A program made the translations under genes and the position numbers. Source: Parastagonospora avenae f. sp. tritici 18332-5 (Eukaryota; Ascomycota; Dothideomycetes; Pleosporales; Phaeosphaeriaceae). Taken from it: 64,000 nt of DNA. The notes under the pieces are model-generated. The model had not been told where the DNA came from. It ran no database searches and saw only the letters and a program-made list of their open reading frames with translations. This document shows, piece after piece, positions 56,442 through 64,000 of the stretch (the first letter of the stretch is position 1; each line of letters opens with the position of its first letter). The stretch spans positions 186,001-250,000 of the forward strand of contig JAFJTR010000042.1 of assembly GCA_022559985.1 (NCBI GenBank), read 5' to 3'.

Positions 56442-59343
56442 TTTGGCTGTGTGGGACGGGCGAGTTGTGGGGTGGTATTTGGTTTGCGCATTACGATGTG
56501 TGTGCTGCGTGGTGGTTATATGTATGTATAGAGTGTTGTTATGGTATGGTATGGTGTGACAAGGCAGGGCAGGGCGTTTCGCTTACCGGGCGAGAAGCGG
56601 AGGACGAGAAGTGACCCTTTGCTACAACGCGATGGAAATATTGGAGTTTCATACTTTCATGCGGCATTCGTACGGTATTTCTGGGCTTGAGACAACAGCG
56701 GGGAATTGTTGGTGGAAGTGGTGGGTGGCTGAAGTGGTATGTTAGTGGTCAAGTGCACGCGACAATACTTGGGCAATTGCATGTAAGCTTTTCGAATGCT
56801 AGATCATTGGCATTATGGCAATGCTGGAGTTTTTTGAGAGTCTGGCCGAACGTGTCAGAGTACCGAATTTCTATGTGGTTGTGGCACTGAGGGAGGGGAA
56901 AGAAGGTGAATCGTACAATGATGAAGCATGGCTGCGTGCGACCATTCAGGCGTGTCGGCATCTACTGATGCAATTGCTTCAGTTTCTAACTCAAAGATCT
57001 GTATGGGGACTCGCGGTTAATCATAATGTAGTATTGTAACTGACAGGGCTACTCGCATCATGCTACCATACCTATGTTTGGGCTCTGACCGGAGACAGGC
57101 TGTTCAAGCCGCTATCTGATCAGAGGTGCTGATTTGGTGAGAGATGAATCGAATCAGCCTTCTGTTAGATAGGCTAGCAAGTGATTCTGTCAGTTGACAA
57201 ATGTGGTAACTCAACGCAGCCAAGCGGTGATCTACTTTAGCACAGATGTATATGGCCCTTTGATTTGACCTGTCGCTTGTTTCGTCAGAAGAGAGACATA
57301 TTACAAGGGGACTAGCAGCGAGCTACCGGCATGAATTTACTCTACACAGCCTTCTAAAGTATGAGAGAGCTATGCGTATATGGAGCGAGGCGCCGACCAA
57401 GGACGGGTCTGTTTACACTACACTGTACGCGTACGCACTCTCCATGAGGTCGTTCTCAATGCAGAAAAAGGTATCGCTTTCACTCGGTCGGGCTCGAGTA
57501 GAATTTGCAGCCTGGCTTGGGTGTATGCGTGCACTAGAGCGCTTCGAAAATTCGCAATGTCACTTGGGAAATGTTGACACTGACCCTCAGCTAGCCACAT
57601 GATATATCTTGTGCTAGTCTGTCTACACGAAGCAACTCGCGCTCTAAGAGGAACAACCGGCTGGCTCGCTCGGCACTTGCACCCATCCTTTCAGTCGACG
57701 AGACTTTGTGAATGCACACTGTCGCGATAACATGCAGAAAATTATCATGTTTCCTTCGGGTGTGCGTGACTGGTGGTTCTTACTGATGTTCGATTTTGTT
57801 TGAAGATGTTTCGGCGGTCATACGATGCTCAACATGAGTCGTGTTCAACGCTCTGGACCATCTGGGCAGGCTGCATCGCGAATCGTACACTATCCACAAC
57901 TTCCGGGAACACATGCGGAGCATGGTCAGACCTTGCCGAAACGCTCAGCGATGATTGATGGCAGATCCCTTCCGAAGGACGAAGGAAGGTCACGATTAAT
58001 GCGCGTCATTCTCGCCTCAAAAGATTTTTGGACAGATTTTCGCTTCCGTCGATCACAACCACGCATCTAAGATCGAGCACGTCGCTTCTAAAGCCAACTC
58101 CCGACGATGACAGCACTACCCGTTCAGTTGTATTTTCGATATCATGGCTTGGCGCCACTGACGCGAACGACTTTTGCATCCTGTATGAAATTGCCTCATT
58201 GGAGGAACATTGTGGCCCGCTCGAACCACATCGTATCGACCCCTGCAGATGCGGCGCGTTCAGGCACCGAGTACCAGGAAACGCCAGCCGCTTAACACGT
58301 GTGCCGTTCGCTAGGCCGTGCATGCCAGCCATGGAGAGACAGACTTGTCAAGCCACGCTCTAAAATTCGATATCACGGATGCCGAATTCATGCCGAACAC
58401 CCCCAGAACGTACAAAATGCCGCTACGAAGACGCCACATCAGCCTCGCGCGTGCCTGCCAGGCCAAAAGTGTCAACGTGGCCGAACCCAACGGCGAGTCT
58501 CATCCGCCGTAAGAACAGTTCCGACAAAACCCGTTGAGCCATGAGCCCAGCGCCGTTGCTAGACCCAGCTGAATAGCACAATCTTGACTCCCAAACACAG
58601 ATGGATTCAACGCCATAGCAAAGCTTTCAAGTTCATGACATCGACGGTAGGACAAGAAAGCCTCCGCCCCATAAGGCGTATCTGACAAAGCCAGTGACAA
58701 GCTTCAGCCGGTGGCACAGGATGCGGCTTGTACAATCTTGAGATATACTGACTGCCAGATCGATATGCGGGGCGTCGTCCAGGCATGGCGATACTGGGGT
58801 ACCCTTGCAAGCAGGAGTTGGCCACCAAGGTATCGGCAACCTTACGGTGGACAGCAAAGCAATTGCACGCTACTAGCCTCCTCCATGCATCACCTGCGAC
58901 TCGATGTTGGGTCACCGACTCTGCAGTCTCATGGGCACACAGAGCCCCGAGGCCTTCAAGGACGATAACAAGGATGGTAAGCGTGTCTGTATAGCTGCAA
59001 GCAGCTTCGGGACTTGATGATGCGAGATGTGTGAGGATTACTGTGGATCCAAATCCCTGTGGTGTTCCCTCAGATCTAAGATAAGGTCTCTACGCGAGCC
59101 CTAACAGATCTGGCCGTGGCCTATTCGGGCAGGGGCGACACTCAGATCATGTCCAGTCTGCTCGCCTTTCGGTCAGCACCGAGGTGAGGCCCAGAGAGAA
59201 CATACTGCTTTGTCGTGGAGGCTCTAGACTCTCACCCGAGTTTGTATATATCCCGGTGGAGATCACCGAGCTCAGGATGTCATCAGCTATCATCTACCTT
59301 GCCATTGCAGCTGCTCGTCGCTCCGACCAGGACTCAACTTACC
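56442..59343. other. Gene-poor region, about 2.9 kb
   Basis: The longest stretch without a gene. Only short frames occur. One minus-strand peptide at 58500-58690 (YRRCHELESFAMALNPSVFG, then SQDCAIQLGLATALGSWLNG) looks protein-like but has no start, splice context or known family, and may be a relic. No tRNA, repeat array or transposon was recognised. The right end is the promoter of the pectin methylesterase gene. Confidence 0.5.
59245..59251 (+). promoter_or_regulatory. TATA box of the pectin methylesterase gene
   Basis: tatatat, 93-99 bases before the ATG at 59344. Confidence 0.5.
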
Positions 59344-62300
59344 ATGCGGTCCGTTGTCCTTGCCACGCTCTTTGGGCTCGTTGCTGCTCAGAGCAATGCG
59401 TCCAACGCCACTTCCACACTTACTAGCCTATCCCGAACATCGACAACTCCGGTATCCTCTTCTCAGACAGCCATCACGGTCGCGCAGGATGGTTCGGGCC
59501 AATTTACGGCTATCGGTGCCGCTGTTACAGCAGCACAGATCAGTGGAATTCCGACAGTGACAGTGCTCGCGGGAACATACACTGAAGCTGTCACGGTTGG
59601 ACAAGCCTCAGTCACTATCGTTGGCGTAACTGCAACTACTGCTGCGGACTGGTCGCAGAACCTGGTCACTCTCACGAATCCAGCGGCTGCGCTCAGCATC
59701 GGATCCAGCAACGCCAAAGGCATCACTGTGCGCAACATCAACTTCATCAACAGCGCAACAACGGGATTTGGAACACAAGCCGTTGCTCTTGCCCTGAGAG
59801 GCAGCAATATTGCTTTCTATGGCTGTTCTATTGTCTCGCCGGGAACGACTGTAATCTCAGTTTCGACGGGAACTGCCTTCTTCGCGAACTCGTATATCGA
59901 AGGCTCAACACAGATGTTCTATAACTCGCTCACGATTTATGTGTACAACTCAACCATTGTGCCGTTAAACTCACAGGCGATCGTTGCCTACAACAAGGGC
60001 ACGGCCACGGCCAACTCGATCATAGTCTTCGATTCCAGCACGATCAAGCCAAAGTCGGGTAATACGTATAATGGCGTGTTTCTGGCAGCTCCAAATGGCG
60101 CTGGAGCTGTGGCTGTCTTCAGAAACAATATGATGGAATCTTTGGTCTCCTCAGCAGGTGTCCATCCTTCAGCTGCCAGCGTTCAGCCCGTCTTCTATGG
60201 AGAATTTCTGTCGAGAGGTGCGGGATCGTACGAAAACAACGCCGCTTCTCGGTCCAAGTACGACGTCTTGTTAAGTCTCGACCAAGTTTCACAGTTCACC
60301 ATAGATAAGGTCTACGGTAATGCAATCTACTCAGGTTACAGTAGCTCATCTGTTGGTTGGATAGACCAGAACATCATCGCATCGATTCAGGCTTCGTATG
60401 CGTCGCAGGTTGCTGCTGCTCCTCAGATCTCCTCATCCACAAGCGAATCTTCGTATAGCTCTACACCCACGCCGGCAACCGTCTCCACGAGTCCATCTGA
60501 GAGCACCTCAAGCCCCTCAAACGCGACAATCACTATTACCGCGACCAGCAGCTCAATCTCAGCCGTTCCAACCTGCTCTATCCCATCATCTGCGGCTATA
60601 CTGGTGTCCAAGACCCCTGGACTTTGCGAATTCGGCAATATCACATCAGCTATTGGTGCGATACCAAACGATGGCAAAGACTACATCATCAGCATTGGTG
60701 CTGGAACTTACGTCGAGCAATTCTCTATAACTCGTAAGGGCAAAGTCACACTGAGGGGTGCAACTAACTTCACAAACGACTATACTCAAAACCGAGTGCG
60801 CGTAGAATTTTCCAGTGGCCGACTGACTAATCTAGGCCAGAATGAGCAGACACCGATCATCTATACGAAGAAGAATGACCTCTCTGGACTTGCAGTTCAC
60901 AACATTGACTTTGTAAATACTTATCCACAAACTACGAACACTGCTGCTCTAGCTGCTGATTTCTATGGACCAAACATGGCTGCATACGGCTGCTCTTTCA
61001 TTGGCTTCCAAGACACACTACTTGCGAATAAGGGAACACAAGTCTTCAGCAACTGCTATATCGAGGGTTCAGGTATGGAATGATTGCTCACCTGAAGAAC
61101 GCATACTCACTTTACCATAGTCGATTTCGTATGGGGTTTCTCGACAGCGTACTTCCACCAATGCATGATCGTGAGCAACACGCCCGGAGCTTGTATCGCC
61201 GCGCAGTCTCGAGCCGATGCAAACACACTTGGAGGATATGTCTTTGACTCCTGCATGGTCACCTACAGCTCCACATATGGTAGCGCCTTTGGTTTGAGCT
61301 ACCTTGGAAGGCCATACTCACCTTTCTCCATTGCTATATACATGAACTCATACATCGACAAGCACATCAGCTCTGATGGGTGGCAAATATGGTCCACTGG
61401 GAATCCGCAGACTTCTGGAGTACTTTTCGGCGAATTTAACAATTCTGGACCTGGATCGTGGCAATCTCCCACAAAGCGTGTCAGCTTTGCGACCAATTTA
61501 ACGGAAACGCAAGCATCCAAGTACAGTCTTGCAGCATGGATTGGCGATACCACGTGGCTCGACCTTGCCGCGTACAACGCGCAGCCATCATATACATTGA
61601 TTGGTCCCTCTTCAGTCTTGCCACCTAGCAATGGCACCACAACAGGCCCTATCACCACTGCGACGGTCAACGCGCGCCCCAACAGCAGTATGATAGCCCC
61701 TGAAGGTGCTATTATTGTGTCCTTGGATGGCTCCCATAATGCATCATTCTCCAGCCTTACCGCCGCTCTTGCATCCCTCCCGAAGGATTCGACTAACCAA
61801 ACCATATTCCTGTATCCTGGCTCCTATAACGAGCAAGTTCCGTCTGTGAATCGACCTGGACCTGTGCGAATCATCGGTTATACGACCGGTAACCCGGGCC
61901 AGTCGTACAAGAATAACCAGGTGACCATTACCTATTCCCGTGGTCTCTCGGTATCTCCGCTACCTGTCGGCCACTCAAATGCAGAGACGGCCACTTTCGC
62001 CACGTCTTCCAGCCGAATCAGCCTCTATAACGTCAACATAATTAACACCGACAATATTGATGGTCTTCAGTCGTCATATGTGACGCTTGCTGCTTCCATC
62101 TACGGCAATGACATCGCCTTCTATGGCTGTTCGTTCGATGGATGGCAGGATACTTTGCTGACTGGCGCTACTGCCGGCTACCAATACTACGAATCCTGCT
62201 ACATTGGCGGGGCCATAGATTTCATCTGGGGCTATTCAAAGGCTTACTTCAAAGGCTGTACGATAGGTGCTAAGCGTAAGTCATCATGTGTCACTGCACA

Positions 62301-64000
62301 CAACAGAGCATCGTCTACAGCTGTTGGTGGGTACATATTCGATCAGTGCCTTTTCACCGCAGCACCTGATGCAACCGACGATCTCACCAACAGTGTGTAC
62401 TTGGGTCGCCCTTACTCGCAGTATGCTCTTGTAGTCGTCAAGAATTCCTATCTGGACAAGACTATCATTCCTGCAGGATGGAAGATATGGTCAGCTGCTG
62501 ATCCGCGGACTGGCGGCGTCACTTTCGCAGAATTCAACAATTCCGGTCCGTCAAACTGGGAGAGAAATGCCGTTGCTCGCCAAAACTTTGGCTTTGCAAC
62601 ACTGCTCACGTCGGACACATACTTGCTTTCGACTGTGATGGACTCTACTGATTGGATTGACATGACCTACTGGAACTCGATCGTCACACCTCAGCCTCTC
62701 GTTACTGTACCCGCCCCAACAAATATTACGGTGAATGGTACATCTGTCTTTAATGGCACAGCTCCTCCTGCCGGTGCTCTCGTCGTTTCCAAGACCCCTA
62801 TCGATGGTGTCAACACATATACTACGATCCAGGCTGCTATGAATGCCGCACCGGTGTCAAGCAAGGTCAACGCTACCATTTTCATATATCCTGGCGTGTA
62901 CAACGAGCAGCTCATCGTCAACAAGTCTGGTCACACCATATTCAAAGGCTACTCAGAGGCCACTGATGATTATTCGAAGAACCAGGTAACCATACAATCT
63001 AACCGTGGCATCGACACGCAAGGTACATCTAGTAGCAACACAGACAGTGCCACCGTGTATGCAACGGGCAACTTCTTCCACGCGTTCAACATTAACTTCA
63101 GGAACGACTTCGGCACAACGCAAAACATCGCCTCATTGGCTTTTGCAGTAAAGAGTAGCAAGTATGCTGCACTCTATGGCTGTCAGATTTACGGCAATCA
63201 GGACACATTGAGCGTCTCTGGCAACCTATTCACCCTCAAAACTTACATTGAGGTATGCGTTCAGCGGACGAAACTGGATTGAGGCAATACTAACTTTATG
63301 AAAGGGTAACGTCGACTTCATCTATGGAAGCGGTTCGGCATACTTCCTCGCCTCGACCATTTCTCCCAACGAGGATGGCATCAGTATAACTGCTCACAAG
63401 CGAGCTACAAATGTTACGAATGCCGGATTTGTGTTCGACCAGTGCATGCTTAAGCCTGCTACTGGAGCTGGATCTTTCACCAACGTTGGTCTGGGCCGTC
63501 CTTGGAACAGTTTCTCACGCGTCGCGTACATCAACTGCTATCTTGACTCTATGATCAGCGCAGCAGGTTGGAACCAATGGAGCAAGTCAACACCAAACAC
63601 AGATGGCGTTCAGTATGGAGAGTACCATAATTTTGGCCCTGGATCAAATATTTGCAAGCGCGCTGCCTTCTCCCAGCAACTTTCCGACGCCGCCGTGATC
63701 CAGTACCAGCTGGGCAGCTTCTTTGCATCCACGAGCTTTATCGAATTTGCGCGTGTAGATACTCAACCATTTTCGATTGGTATCGGTTTGGCACAGACAT
63801 GCGGACCTATCTCATCAACCGTTAGCGCATCTGTTGTACCAAGCGCTTCCTCTTCGCCTGTTCTCACAAGCAGTCTTCCCGTCGTTACGGCCTTCACCAC
63901 TACTACCGTGGTAGAGAAACTTACGGCACGCACGCTAGTTACAGCTCCGGACGTTATATTTACGACTATTGCTAAGATCACCGAGACTTTTTCAATCACT
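59344..64000 (+). CDS. Giant secreted protein with four tandem pectin methylesterase (CE8) units, 3' end outside window
   Basis: Pectinesterase-type secreted protein; single-domain fungal enzymes are about 330 residues, here 1519 are visible and the frame is open at the edge. Exons 59344-61072, 61121-63252, 63305 onward. Signal peptide MRSVVLATLFGLVAAQS. Units: 1, residues about 44-340; 2, about 415-726; 3, about 770-1092; 4, about 1126-1432; Ser/Thr-rich linkers between, and a Ser/Thr/Val-rich tail. Units 2-4 keep the catalytic motifs: GFQDTL, GWQDTL, GNQDTL; VDFVWG, IDFIWG, VDFIYG; LGRPY, LGRPY, LGRPW. Unit 1 has none of these. Each repeat starts with a TIQAAMNAAP-like helix and a Y-x-E turn (GTYTE, GTYVE, GSYNE, GVYNE). 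The start is the ATG of the signal peptide; the frame extends 43 codons upstream without signal features. Confidence 0.93.

Noticed and set aside
1..64000. tRNA, rRNA, CRISPR and intact transposon genes
   Set aside because: I looked for the tRNA B-box pattern, regular spaced repeats and transposase motifs and found no convincing case; a covariance-model scan would be needed to exclude small RNAs.

Overview
The window is a gene-dense piece of a filamentous ascomycete (Pezizomycotina) nuclear chromosome. The evidence is many genes with short 45-60 bp GT-AG introns, an NAD(P)H nitrite reductase of fungal architecture next to a fungal nitrate reductase, a Zn2Cys6 cluster, secreted plant-cell-wall enzymes, and no bacterial operon structure. 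A dothideomycete-like plant-associated or saprotrophic fungus is my guess; the class is inference only. I found no rRNA, tRNA, CRISPR array or intact transposon. Gene models were built by hand from reading frames and splice sites; exon lengths were checked to keep the frame.

Layout. 1-4.2 kb: the 3' main part of an MFS anion symporter, an MDR oxidoreductase, and a broken GFA-family gene. 4.6-12 kb (minus strand): phospholipase D, a membrane-anchored GH43 arabinanase, and an SDR. 12.6-17 kb (plus): the replicative helicase subunit MCM3 and a secreted Yellow/MRJP-like protein. 17.5-30.5 kb: RNA and translation genes, namely an RBM26/27-like RNA-binding protein, elongation factor 2, a La protein, mitochondrial ribosomal protein uS4m, then a single-pass membrane protein of unknown role. 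31-40.6 kb: LSM4, an SDR, a secreted M28 aminopeptidase, an epoxide-hydrolase pseudogene, a small Rieske protein, the SNARE Bos1 and an orphan ORF. 42-49.6 kb: the nitrate assimilation pair niaD and niiA, in tandem on the minus strand. 50.7-56.4 kb: an Irc3-like mitochondrial helicase, divergent from an Rrn5-like SANT protein that carries a Zn2Cys6 cluster, then an atypical SDR. 56.4-59.3 kb is gene-poor. 59.3-64 kb: a giant secreted protein with four tandem pectin methylesterase units that runs off the window.

How genes work together. niaD (nitrate to nitrite) and niiA (nitrite to ammonium) form a pathway; both upstream regions carry exact matches to the NirA/NIT4 recognition sequence with GATA motifs close by. 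The pectin methylesterase and the arabinanase would both act on pectin (backbone esters and arabinan side chains). Most other genes are housekeeping and unrelated to each other.

The most unusual items are the four-unit pectin methylesterase, whose first unit has lost its catalytic motifs; the SANT plus Zn2Cys6 architecture of the Rrn5-like protein; and the tiny first coding exons of LSM4 and bos1 (ATG only) and of eEF2 (8 nt). No wholly new multi-gene system is evident.
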